A stretch of DNA of 64,000 nt, taken from Lycium barbarum (Eukaryota; Streptophyta; Magnoliopsida; Solanales; Solanaceae). Shown piece by piece: positions 1-10,120 of this stretch. The position numbers and the translations under genes were made by a program. Each line of letters begins with the position of its first letter. The stretch's first letter is position 1. Where the stretch lies: positions 56,697,821 through 56,761,820 of the forward strand of contig NC_083346.1 of NCBI RefSeq assembly GCF_019175385.1, in the 5' to 3' direction. The notes beneath the pieces were generated by a model. That model was not told the origin of the DNA. It searched no databases and saw nothing but the letters and a program-made list of their open reading frames with translations.

Positions 1-330
1 GGATATATATCCAATTATAGGTCATGTGTATATCACATGACCTTTAAAAAAATGTGGGCTTGGACCTTGTCTTGGCCGGCCACTTCAAGGCTTTGGGCCT
101 CAATTTTTTTGTTGTCCAATTCTTGGCCCAATTCATTAAAAGTCCCGTTTTGTAATTCCCGAAACTAATTTCTGAAATTCCAAATTTACCCTCGGCCTTC
201 CCCAATGTCTTGACATTAATGATTTCATAACCAACATAGTCACATCAACTAGAATCAAAATATTTCCTCATAACACATAAGTCTTAATTATTTCTCGATT
301 TCCATTTTTCCGAAAACACGGGACATAACA
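1..330 (-). repeat. 3' LTR of element B, terminal 330 bp
   Basis: This matches the last part of the 5' LTR (about 6245-6473), including the shared ending GGGACATAACA, which in LTR sense is the start TGTTATGTCCCG. Relative to this copy the 5' LTR lacks about 20 bp near 125-148 and differs upstream of about position 85. The rest of the LTR lies left of the window. Confidence 0.85.
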
Positions 331-366
331 TTCTCCCCCCCTTAAGAACATTCGTCCTCGAATGTT
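331..366 (-). promoter_or_regulatory. Polypurine tract and adjoining hairpin of element B
   Basis: In element sense a G-run polypurine tract (331-346) directly precedes the 3' LTR, as needed to prime plus-strand DNA. Just upstream of it (347-366) is a perfect inverted repeat with arms AACATTCG/CGAATGTT and loop AGGA. The same hairpin recurs beside the tracts of A and G, and in changed form in C and D. Confidence 0.8.
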
Positions 367-689
367 AAGTTGACCTCATGGGGCGTCATACTACTTCGGA
401 AGGGTTCTCTTTATAGTTGTCCTTTGTTGCTTTTCCGACATGGCTTCTTTATCAACATTAGGGGGGTAAATAAAAATTTTCACGTCACTGATTCAAATGC
501 CTTCCTAATACATTTTCTCATACCCCACGTAATCACCGAACCATACGCTATATTCTTGTAATGGACAAACGCTTCCCAGACATTATAATCAATATCATTT
601 CTCGTTATACTTCTGAGTTTCTTACCACATCGTCATAATCCCACTTCACTTCATACCAGACACTTTATGCCAAACAGATTCAGAGCTAG
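367..689. other. Non-coding internal stretch of element B
   Basis: AT-rich sequence between the polypurine tract and a tandem array. I see no protein-family match, RNA gene or repeat unit. In a complete relative the end of integrase would lie near here. Confidence 0.5.
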
Positions 690-1085
690 GGCCGGACGCG
701 TATAAGCATATCGGACGGATTCATAGTCAACGTCAGAGGTACGGAAGTATGTCAGACAAATCTAAGATCGGAGTCAGACGTACAAAGAGGTATCAGACAG
801 ATTCGAAATCAGAATCAGACGTACAGAATTGTATCATACAGAGTCGTGATCGAAGTCAGACAGACCGAAGTGTATCAGACATACGAAGATGTATCAGACA
901 GACGCGTGATCAAAATCAGACGTACAAAGGAATATCAGACGGATTTATATCCAGAGTCAGACATACAGGGGTGTGCCAGACAGAAACGTATTCAGAATCA
1001 GACGTACAAAAATTCATCAGATGGGAACATAATCAAGCTCAGAAATACAGAGGCGTACTAGGCAGAGCCTTATTGGAATCGGGAG
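690..1085. repeat. Degenerate tandem array, about 41-bp two-part unit
   Basis: The hexamer TCAGAC or a one-base variant starts near 751, 773, 793, 815, 856, 875, 893, 916, 935, 977 and 998. Spacing alternates between about 19 and 22 bp, so the higher-order unit is about 41 bp built from two related halves. Open reading frames here are short, overlap in different frames and merely translate the repeat, so I do not call a gene. The array lies inside element B where pol would be expected. Confidence 0.75.
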
Positions 1086-1553
1086 TGTAGAAGTACAACA
1101 GATAGAATATCGAATTAGAATCAAATCGCTCCTATTAAGGCTCCAATGATTCATGAGAATTTCCCTTTATTTGTAAACTTGTTTGCCAAGTGATCATACA
1201 AATTGTCTTTCGTGTCGCTCATCGGCTCCTTCAGAGGTTCCGCTTATTCACACTCTTATTCTTCATCACTCACAATATTAGTCGCCTGGACTCGGCTCTT
1301 GTTCCATATGGACACCAAACGAAAATCATACACACACACATACACACACTTACTAATACCTTACTGGCGAACGTCTCAGACTGTTGTTCAAATTCGTTCA
1401 ATTTCCCAAGCGGTGGTGTACCCTTTTCTTTTTGCCCATTTAGTCCGCCTCGTTCTGCGCGACTCCTGTAAGGGCACTAATTACTCCACACATTCTATTT
1501 TCCTTTTGGTTACCCCAAATTTCCATTTATATTTATCATACTTTCGCTTGTGA
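1086..1553. other. Non-coding internal stretch of element B
   Basis: Nothing recognisable apart from a short (CA)-rich run near 1329-1349. Two overlapping frames of about 100 codons show no family features and are probably fortuitous. Confidence 0.45.
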
Positions 1554-1636
1554 GAAACTTTGCATTACTTCCCAAGGGGTCACCCATCCCAGAATTGCTC
1601 TGGCTTGAGCACGCTTAACCTCGAAACTTTCATGCA
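1554..1636 (-). other. 5S rRNA-like segment with A-box and C-box
   Basis: On the minus strand this resembles the promoter half of plant 5S rRNA. GTTAAGCGTGCT (plus 1608-1619) equals the A-box region. GGATGGGTGACC followed by TTGGGAAGT (plus about 1569-1589) corresponds to the C-box region. The spacing between them is as in 5S genes. The 5' half of the 5S gene is not recognisable and the middle is diverged, so it is not a functional 5S rRNA gene. 5S-derived sequence is known in the LTRs of Cassandra TRIM elements and in SINE3. Here it lies in the internal region of a gypsy element, with no Cassandra ends in sight. Confidence 0.7.
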
Positions 1637-1961
1637 TTTTGACGCGTTAGGGCTGATATAAGTTCGTCAACTGCCCCGCACGACCTTTGTCACGTAATTT
1701 TGGGGCCAATCGGGGTCTTAGCAAATTTTTCGGGAAGTTTTCGTAGCGGGTCCCACTCCGACCCAAAGAGATCGTTTGCTCTTCTGGCTATATGGTTTAT
1801 CGCTTTAGCCTGTCAAATTTCCTATATTCGCCTCCCACATGAATAGATGGCTGCCTCAAATATTTTCATTGATTCGGATTCTTACCCTACTTTTACTGAC
1901 ACGCAGAAAGAGAATATCGCGTAACATACTGGAGTACAGACCTACCAGTGCACATATTCAT
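1637..1961. other. Non-coding internal stretch of element B, pol deletion side
   Basis: No coding or RNA similarity recognised. It lies between the 5S-like segment and the broken end of gag, so the junction that removed pol is near its right end. Confidence 0.45.
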
Positions 1962-3463
1962 TCAGAAAAAGGTTAGTAATATACCTGGGTCTGCGTCTGG
2001 TGATGCCTCTGGGTCCCGCCGACCAGTCAAAGCGTATATGCGGTTCGAGGGACCGCTAGAATCTGAACCCCCACCACGGCCTCTACCGCGGCCCGCTGGG
2101 GCTGGCATACCTCGCCCCGTGGAGCGCGTGGTCGAAGGGGTAGATGGCGAACCAGCAACGGATCTCGTCGGCTGCGCTGCGCTACCAGAACCGCCTGCCC
2201 ACGGACAATCCCGCATGATATGGCCCTGGCGGCCGCAAGCAAAACAGGCCCCTGTGGCCCTGAAGCACTCACCGGGGTGCGATCTTCCACAATACGAACA
2301 CGGGGGCATAGGTGGCCTAGTCTGACCGGGACCCCTGCTCGCCTGACGACCTGGGGCTCTGGAACTCTGGTCTGCCCTGGACGGTCCTGCGCCATCAAAT
2401 CGCTTACTAGCAGACTGTGTGTCCCGGCCTAACGGAGGGAAGTATCCACTGGACTGATACTGAGGCTGCCCGCCCCGAGAATCTCCAGAATACCCCGCTG
2501 ATCTGGCCCTCTTGGGCCGTCTCCTATCATACTCTCTGCTGGGCCGATCTGCTCGGTGCCGGTTCTCCATCCCCTGGGCGTAGGCCTGTAGACGGGCAAT
2601 GTCCATATTTGTCTAAAATGACACTGCCATACAGCCGTCGGTCAAGTAACGATCCAACCCCATAACATATCTGTGCATCCGATCAGACATATCTGCTACC
2701 ACGGCAGGTACATACCGGGCCAGGGAATCAAACTCCAGATTATATTCACGAACGCTTCGACCCCTCTGCTGCAGATGTAAAAACCGATCAGCTCGCTCCC
2801 GTCGTAACTCTGGGGGCAGAAAGTGGCGGGTGAAAGCAGTCACAAACTGATCCCACGTAGCTGGAGGAGCACCCTCACCCCTGGATAACTCCCAAGTCTC
2901 ATACCAGTGAGCGGCAACATCCCGAAGTCTATGCGAGGCCAGCTCAACCGACTCGGTCTCTGAAGCCCTGACCAAGTCTAATGCACGCCGCATCCCCCGA
3001 ATAAAGTCATGGGGGTCCTCGTCGGGCTTAGACCCGAAAAACTCTGGAGGGCCACATAATAAGAACTCCCGAACTCTCAGGCTGTCCCGACTGTCATCAT
3101 CATCATCGTCCCTCCGCCCGCGTCTGCGAGCCTGTCCCGCCTATCATCATCATCATCGTCCCTCCGCCCGCGTCTGCGAGCCTGTCCCGCTACTATTGTG
3201 GTCAACAACTGTACAGCCTCCCTCAGGGTCCTGTCCTCCGCCCCTGGCTGAGGAGCTGGAGTCTCAGGAGCGGGTACACGGACCTCTGGAGCTGCTGAAG
3301 GTCCTGCTCCAGGCTGTACTAGTGGGGGTGTAGCAGACCCCTTAGAATGAGGCACTACCTCAGGCAAATCATAAACACGAGCCTGGGTAGCTCGCTGTGC
3401 CTGACTAGTCTCTCCCATCCTCGCCTTGCCCTTCTGGGCCGCCGTTGCCTTCTTCGGAGGCAT
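1962..3463 (-). pseudogene. gag: Gag of element B, broken
   Basis: Gag is the structural protein that packages element RNA into particles. The start is the MPPKK methionine at 3463, also used by element A. A Pro/Ala-rich N-terminus (3463 to about 3190) is followed by a retrotransposon gag domain (about 3000-2620; W-Y-E-T-W and FLPPELRRERADRF motifs). A Gly/Arg/Ser-rich linker leads to two zinc knuckles (about 2310-2215), the second a canonical CX2CX4HX4C ([14 protein letters not shown]). Damage includes a 50-bp direct duplication (3091-3190) that shifts the frame and an in-frame TAG at 2613-2615, two codons before MDIAR. The frame ends at 1962 just where the protease would start. No protease is present. 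Confidence 0.85.
3091..3190. repeat. 50-bp direct tandem duplication within gag
   Basis: Bases 3091-3140 and 3141-3190 are identical except for one base near the start (CTGTCATC versus CTATCATC). Fifty is not a multiple of three, so the duplication throws gag out of frame. Runs of CAT at the unit start would favour replication slippage. Confidence 0.85.
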
Positions 3464-3573
3464 CACTGCAAACACAATAACGGGTCACATCAGAATCACC
3501 CTAATAGCACAGCTCTATCGCACGATCTAAGATTCCAAGGAAGAGTAACACCCTAAATGCCCTGTAGCCTCCT

Positions 3574-3607
3574 GTTTATAGATGTGGTGCACAACACATC
3601 GATAAAC
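3574..3607 (-). promoter_or_regulatory. Leader stem-loop with GTGCAC loop (DIS-like), element B
   Basis: In element sense the outer stem GTTTAT/ATAAAC and inner stem GATGTG/CACATC enclose an 8-nt loop ending in the self-complementary hexamer GTGCAC (plus 3587-3592). It lies 44 nt from the primer-binding site and about 110 nt before gag. Compared with element A the inner stem carries a paired change (GATGTG/CACATC for GGTGTG/CACACC). By position and form it resembles a retroviral dimerisation initiation site. Function is inferred. Confidence 0.65.
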
Positions 3608-3651
3608 AAGACTCTACGAGACACGGCCTGTAGACATTCCGAGGACAAACC

Positions 3652-3663
3652 GCTCTGATACTA
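3652..3663 (-). promoter_or_regulatory. Primer-binding site of element B (tRNA-iMet type)
   Basis: Element sense reads TAGTATCAGAGC, one mismatch from the plant tRNA-iMet complement TGGTATCAGAGC. It lies four bases inside the 5' LTR end. Confidence 0.85.
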
Positions 3664-3667
3664 CTTC

Positions 3668-6473
3668 TGTCACGACCCAACCCCGTGGGCCGCGACTGGC
3701 ACCCTACTTAGGCACCCCAAACAGACTCACAAACCAGATCATCATATTCAGACTCATTCAGACTTAACATACGTTATTCGAACTAAAAGCTAATAGCAGA
3801 CGTCCCACAAGCATTGAACAAACACTTATCTTAAGCGGTCACCCGTGCAGGACAGTCATATCAAAATCAGAAAGGTGGCGGAATATACATCGCCCAAATG
3901 CACACACACACACGTACAAACTTATGGGCCGTCTCGGCTATAATAGCATACGAGCCGCTTAAGAACGTAAAACAGAACCACATACGAACACACCGGACCC
4001 ACGACCCACAAATATGACTACAGGCCTCTAAAACAAAACAGAACATACGAACATATAACGGGACAGGGCCCCGCCGGACCCATACAGCCACAAATGTATA
4101 GAAACACACACAGCAAAAGGTATGTACCAAAAGATAAGCTCCGGATCAAGGGGAGCTCTCCAAAATAGCAGAAGAGGTAGCCTAAACTGGAGGATCACCC
4201 AAACGAACTTCTGTACCTGCGGGCATGAAACGCAGCCCCCCGAAGAACAGGGGGTCAGTACGGGAGAAGTACTGAGTATGTAAAGCAGAAGGTACAAAAA
4301 TCACAATCATAACTGGAGTCAGAAGGAACAAACACAAACGTCAAAGTAGCAAATCAAACCTGTATGGAAGATAAATGTACAAATGCAAATAAAAGTCATG
4401 TATAGGGCTTAGGAACGTGGTCACCCCCCGACGCTGGTGCCACAACACATCATACTCCAGAAGTTTTTCAAATCTCTGTACAGTCTCCAGACAAATCGTA
4501 ACACACACATATCACATCATCAGAACATATCAAATGCCATATCATATCATAACTCCATAAACGGTAACCGGCCCTATGGCGAGGCCTCGGAAACCGTAAC
4601 ACATCATACTTCCGAATATGGTATAGCGCGCACGATCACAAAGCCGGCCCGGGTACCGACGAATGAAATCATAGCGAATGGCACGAACGGAGTAGTGCAG
4701 AAACCATATGCATATCAAAAGTAAATTACAGGACTCGACATATAATTACATATAGGCATATACCGACGCCAGAAGGCTCGGAGTAGGAGTCAGTTCGATC
4801 AGAGTTAATATATGGAAGTTGCGAAGTTCCAAACTGCAAAACCTTTGAAAAACAATTCACCGGTCATCTTCCGAAAATCTAACATCATTCATAGTGCAAA
4901 CGTTCAATAACGATATAGGAAATTTCAAACGGACCTTTGAGTCATAGGCAAATGATTACTTTTCATATCGAACGAAAATGAGCCAAACAAACCAAATAAG
5001 GGAAGCCTCGGGGCTTGTGGGCCCACCTTGAGTCAAATCGAGGCGGCGGACACAAATCACAGACTTTAGGCTCCATAAAGCTATCTACGAAAGTTTCGGA
5101 GAGATTCGGACACAATAGCAAAAGTTATGAAGGTTTGAACATTCTTGCAACCAATTATAAGGAATATGTTTCAATTGCGCTGAATGAATAGTGGCCAAAA
5201 CTAAACTCGGATTTCCAAGAGCAGAATTATCCCCGAGGGTCCGATCTTAACCTAGTATAACTAGGACATGCCAAAAGAAAGAAAGGTAGGCTTTACATAC
5301 CTGGATTGCGCCTTACGCTCGTCAAATCTCAATTCCCGTTTCGTCCAAAAACTGCAAATGGTCACTTTTACCAGTTACTATTCATGAAAGTTAACATCTC
5401 AATCTTTGGGTTATACTTGGCTACCGAAATTTCGGCAGCATTTCCCCTATAAATCTAACACCCCCGAGACTTAGCTCGGCTCAGAATAAATCAACAACAA
5501 CAACCCAAACATCACAAGCAACATAAATCGCAATCAAATCATTCTAACTTCAAAGTTCTACCTTACTACACAAGTTGACAACTTTCATTCAAACTTCACA
5601 ATTCCAAACTTACGCCCACATTATTGTATTCATTCACCCATTCAAGATTATTCAAACCCATCCCAATTACACTCCAACAATATACAAAATTTCCCGTAGT
5701 TCATTACTTTCCATATTTCATCCAAAACATCAAAAACTTACGGCGAACATTCTAACTCGCATTGTTTCATTCCAAATTCATTAACATCAACAATAAGTCA
5801 CATTTAATGTCTTTAGCATCATAAATATACAATGATATACACAAATACACCAAAGGTATATACTTTCCCATAATGTTCCGAAATCATTTTCCAACGCCAA
5901 TTCAATTCATTAAACGATCATTTACGTCATAAATGTCACAACGACGCAACAACCAACTAAACAAGATCAAATTCACATGGCCTTCTATTTCCTATAACTC
6001 ACGGCCCCAACACTAACCACACACACACATACGGTCCCATCTACACATCAAAGTTACGGAATTCTCGTCTATTCTCAATCCTTAACACATTCTTATCAAT
6101 TCCATAACATTAGAGGGGCAAAATTCTTACCTTTTCTTAAGTTTCCGACTTGTCGCAAACACGCACCTTCTGCCAAACTAATTGTACCCCGTCGGAGAGC
6201 GTCTTGAGTACTTTACAATATGTGAAGAACAAGGATTTTTGGATCAAACACAAGGCTTTGGGCCTCAATTTTTTTGTTGTCCAATTCCCGTTTTGTAATT
6301 CCCGAAACTAATTTCCGAAATTCCAAATTTACCCTCGGCCTTCCCCAATGTCTTGACATTAATGATTTCATAACCAACATAGTCACATCAACTAGAATCA
6401 AAATATTTCCTTATAACACACAAGTCTTAATTATTTCTCGATTTCCAATTTTCCGAAAACACGGGACATAACA
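3668..6473 (-). repeat. 5' LTR of element B (2806 bp)
   Basis: Bounded by TGTCACGACCC at 3668 and GGGACATAACA at 6473, i.e. TG...CA in sense. It holds the shared double-hairpin block (4212-4287), the GGCGGGG/CCCGTT hairpin (4058-4075) and a CA run near 3899-3916. The reading frames in it are short and AT-rich with no family signature. The U3 side appears shortened relative to the 3' LTR, so its promoter may be missing. Confidence 0.85.
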
Positions 6474-7823
6474 CCTTCCTCCCGAATAGCTAGGAATAAT
6501 CACACCCCAGGTAGCGAACCCGAAAGTGGCCACTCTTCCTCCTGAATGGCTAGGCATTATCACACTAGGATCATGGTGGCTACCCTTTCTCCTGAGTAGC
6601 TAGGCCAAACACAACAACAAAGTTCATAGCATAGTAGCCGATTCACAATTTGTCTCAAAGTATGTCACACCATCAATTAGCATTAAATTTCATTATGCCA
6701 TATCGTAAATATAAATCATTTCAATAAATGTCTTGAAAACGTTTACACTTCTTTAACCAAGATTTCAATGTCTTAGTTCAATATGAAAACATCATTACCA
6801 ACCATTAGCCTTCAATTATGATCATCTCTTATAGAGGAAAACAATTATGATTTCATATACATATACAGAGTATGTTACAAACTAAGTTTAATGTGGGATT
6901 GTCCCCTCAAACACATTAACCACCATTTAGACATGAATTGGAGTTCAAGAAACATGAAAAGATTACTTTTCTTTTATTTCATTAAGGACCTTGAATGAAA
7001 TTTATACTTCCAACAATAGTTTCAAAAAGTGATTTTCATTCAAAATAAGTTTTCAAAAGAGAGACATACCTCAATCCCTCTAAAAATCTACTAAACGGAA
7101 TTCCCAAGGTTCAACAATCACACTCTTAGACGAATTCCACACGCCCCTATCTTTTTCTTCTTGAGAATACAAGAACTTAGGGTTTTAGAGAGATGAGTTG
7201 CTATCAAGAGGGGATGGATATGGTGTGGGAATGATCAATATTGAGTAAGAAATGACCTTAGGGTTAGAGAGACTTTTCTAGGGTCCTTTTCCTCAGAAAT
7301 ATTGATTTGAAACGAAGTGGGAAATAACACAACGAAGTAGGACTTAAAGAAAATTCGGAACCAGAAAATATTTCAAGCTCCGTGCTGAGTCCACGTCGCG
7401 GGTTCAGCACCTGATTACGTTTTTTTTTGTCTGCAGCTAAATTTTTCCGCACTGGGTCCGCGACATGCGCCTAGCACATTTTTCCGACAATCGATATTTG
7501 CTTAGTAAAACGATCATAAATCCCTGTACGTAGATCCGTTTGAGCCCACTTTATATTGTTGGAAAGATATTTCAGAGCCCTACAACTTTAAATTTATAAG
7601 TTTTCTCAAATTACCAACGAAAATACCCTAAAAATGGCCATAAGTGCAGACTGTCTCAGATTTAGACGAATTTAGAAGGCCTTAAGAACTTCACTTTTTG
7701 GTTTTACTTCAAAACGACGGTTTATCACCCGAATTCATCCCGAATGGATTCATATGTCTAAAATATCAATTTAATACTGGTTTTCACACATTCACAACTA
7801 ACTCGGATTTACGGGATGTTACA
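6474..7823 (-). repeat. 3' LTR remnant of element C
   Basis: It ends in plus coordinates at GGGATGTTACA (7823), i.e. sense start TGTAACATCCCG, next to a polypurine tract. The left part was separated by the insertion of B and is outside the window. Between 6477 and 6605 three diverged units begin with TCCTCC(C/T)GAATRGCTAGG, 52-60 bp apart. Near 7382-7475 are CG-rich motifs (GGGTCCGCGAC and relatives). No open frame of note. Confidence 0.75.
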
Positions 7824-7857
7824 TTATCCCCCCTTAAGATCATTCGTCCCCGAATGA
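7824..7857 (-). promoter_or_regulatory. Polypurine tract and hairpin of element C
   Basis: Sense G-run tract abutting the LTR, with an inverted repeat CATTCG/CGAATG around GGGA (7841-7856) just upstream. This is a changed form of the hairpin seen in A, B and G. Confidence 0.75.
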
Positions 7858-7984
7858 ATGTCATGGCCTAGGATTCTTTACTAAACCTCAAATTTCAGAA
7901 TTTCATGAGTTATTCTAGTGAGGTGAAACTTCCTCAGAGTAGACTTTCACAGGAAAATACATCTGAAAGGTTCAACACGTACCT

Positions 7985-8487
7985 GTAGTAGGGAACAAAT
8001 GAGGATATCTTTTCTTCATGTCCTCTTCCGCTTCCCAAGTAGCTTCCTCAATATTATGGTTTCACCATAACACTCTAACCGACGATACATCCTTTATTCT
8101 CAACCTTCTAACTTGACGATCTAAAATCTGATCTGGCTCTTCTTCATAAGACAATGCCTCATTAATTTCAATCTGTTCATGATTCAACACATGGGGAGGA
8201 TCAGGTTTGTACAATCTCAACATCGAAATATGAACCACCGGATGAACCATGGCCATATCAGATGGTAACTTCAACTCATAAGCCACCATCCCAATTTTCC
8301 TAACAATCTCATAAGGTCCATTGAAACGGGGACTAAGTTTCCCCTTTTTACCAAACCGCATTACTCCCTTCATCGGCGACACTTTCAAGAACACCTTGTC
8401 ACTGACAGAAAACTCTAGCTCACGCTGCCTCATATCGGTATAGGTCTTCTGTCGAATCTGAGATGTCTTGAGCTGTTGCACAATAAG
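7985..8487 (-). pseudogene. int: Integrase C-terminus with chromodomain-like tail, element C
   Basis: Starting at the D insertion (8487) the frame shows the linker KTSQIRQKTYTD, a GPYEIVRKIG block and the chromodomain-like end YEEEPDQILDRQVRRLR...VRVLW. The expected N-N-x-E-E-x-T-W-E-A-E-E-D-M segment continues to about 7985 after one TGA at 8062-8064, consistent with CGA to TGA. In chromoviruses this domain tethers integrase to chromatin. The upstream half of the gene lies at 25190-25233, 34054-34352 and 37333-38137. Confidence 0.85.
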
Positions 8488-9196
8488 TGTCACGACCCAA
8501 CCGGAGGGCCATGACGGGCACCCGGTGCTAACCCACCCGGGCACCTCTTATCGTACATTTACTTTTACATCTAGGTGAGCCACTCAGCTTAATCATACTT
8601 TCTATCCATCATTCATACTAATCTCATTGGGCAACAATACATTTATATCATTATCGACACAATGCCCATATCTATGTACACTAGCCGACGAGGCTATCAA
8701 GATAATATACAAAATATAAGCCGACAAGGCCACAAGACGTCTAACCATACACAACTCTATACAAGCCTCTAAGAAGAGTATGTCACATCATATAGGTGGG
8801 ACAGGACCCCGCCTTTCCCATACGTATGTACACAAAAGAATTATACCAACAAGCTATAGCTCCGGATGAAATGGAGCTCCTCTATGTAGTCCCTGAGTAA
8901 GAAAGCTATAGATCAAACCTATCTCCCTTGCCACCTGCGGGCATGACGCAGCGTCCACAAACAAAAGGACGTCAGTACGAATAATTTACTGAGTATGTAA
9001 AGCATAATCAAGATCATAGTATGAGCATAAGGGACAACATAAGGATTAGCATAAGGAATAGCATAAGACATAGCATAAGATGGGAGAATCAGGAGGTAAT
9101 AGAGTCATATTTACCTTTAATGGCCTTCATCATATCTACTTACTCGTCTTTCGTAGGGACCTGCCATTTCTGATAATTACTCATTAATGAAAGAAA

Positions 9197-10101
9197 TGAT
9201 GAAAAATGAAAAAGATCAAGAAATCCAAGAAAACCAAGAAACACAAGATTGAAATTCAAGAGAAAGAAAGTCAAAGAAGAATGATGAAAGATGAAGAAGA
9301 TCAAGAAATCCAAGAAAACCAAGAAACACAAGATTGAAATTCAAGAGAAAGAAAGTCAAAGAAGCTCAAGTTTGAAGATCAATTTCTTTCAAGAATGGGA
9401 ATTCTTGTTTCTTGAATCCTTTTCTAAATAGGTTTATTTTTTCTTGATTTATATTTTAGTAGGATTTAATTTCCTATCATTAGTAGGACTTTTATCCTAG
9501 ATCTAGTAGGATTCCGTTTTCTTTATTCTTTTCCTTGTAGAATAGGGATTTTACTTTCCTTGTTTTTAGCTATTTCCTTTCTAGAGTAGAATAGGGATTT
9601 ATAGTCATAAAAGAAGAGACCCTAGGCCTATATAAAAGGTTCTCATGACTTGTAAATATACTATTCACGTTTTTAGCATAAACCTAAATTTTGCAATAGA
9701 GTTATTCTCTCTATTTCTTGTTCTTTATCCTTGTTTTTGTTTCCAAGCAAGGTGGTGATAGTCTTTACCTTGTTTTCAGTTGCATATGGTGTTTCTTTAT
9801 CACGTTAATTGATTTCAAGTGGTGACTTAGGAACTTTATTTGTTCTTGATTAAAATTTGTTCTAGTTCATACCCAGAACCTTAATTTGTTTTCCATCGTT
9901 TTGCCCTCAATACTTACTTGATTTGAACAATTCAATATTTATTTTTATAGTTCAAATTGTCATCTTTCACATAGTTTTTGAATCACTTTAATCCTACGCC
10001 TACAACTTGAGATACATCCATTTTTTGAATCTGCCCATCAAACCGCTTCAAGAACAAGATCTTGGTCGATTGGTTCTTTGTTAACTCAACGAATCACATC
10101 A
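9197..10101 (+). repeat. 5' LTR of element E
   Basis: Begins with two tandem copies of an 84-bp purine-rich unit (9197-9280, 9281-9364), as does the right LTR. It lacks about 22 bp present in the right LTR near 12127-12150. Ends CACATCA directly before the primer-binding site. Confidence 0.85.
9629..9637 (+). promoter_or_regulatory. TATA box of element E LTR
   Basis: The sequence GGCCTATATAAAAGG in the 5' LTR is a strong plant TATA match. The right LTR has CCTATATATAGG at the matching place (about 11904-11914). Transcription would start some 30 bp downstream. Confidence 0.6.
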
Positions 10102-10104
10102 ATT

Positions 10105-10116
10105 TGGTATCGGAGC
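10105..10116 (+). promoter_or_regulatory. Primer-binding site of element E
   Basis: TGGTATCGGAGC is one mismatch from the tRNA-iMet complement and lies three bases after the LTR. Confidence 0.8.
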
Positions 10117-10120
10117 ACAA

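Larger units (their letters stand above)
1..6473 (-). mobile_element. Element B: gag-only Ty3/gypsy LTR retrotransposon
   Basis: In minus orientation this reads 5' LTR (6473-3668), primer-binding site, leader, gag, about 1.6 kb without coding capacity, polypurine tract, and a 3' LTR cut by the window edge. Protease, RT, RNase H and integrase are absent: the gag frame stops where the protease should begin. A gag-bearing element without pol matches the TR-GAG type of non-autonomous element, although this gag is itself broken. It sits inside the 3' LTR of element C, whose sequence resumes at 6474. The left target duplication lies outside the window. Confidence 0.85.

Noticed and set aside
749..1090. 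113-codon frame with Gln-Thr-Asp repeats
   Set aside because: It is a translation of the 41-bp tandem array, and a second frame through the same array is open too.
1554..1636. Functional 5S rRNA gene
   Set aside because: The 5' half of the gene is absent and no T-run terminator follows at the expected place.
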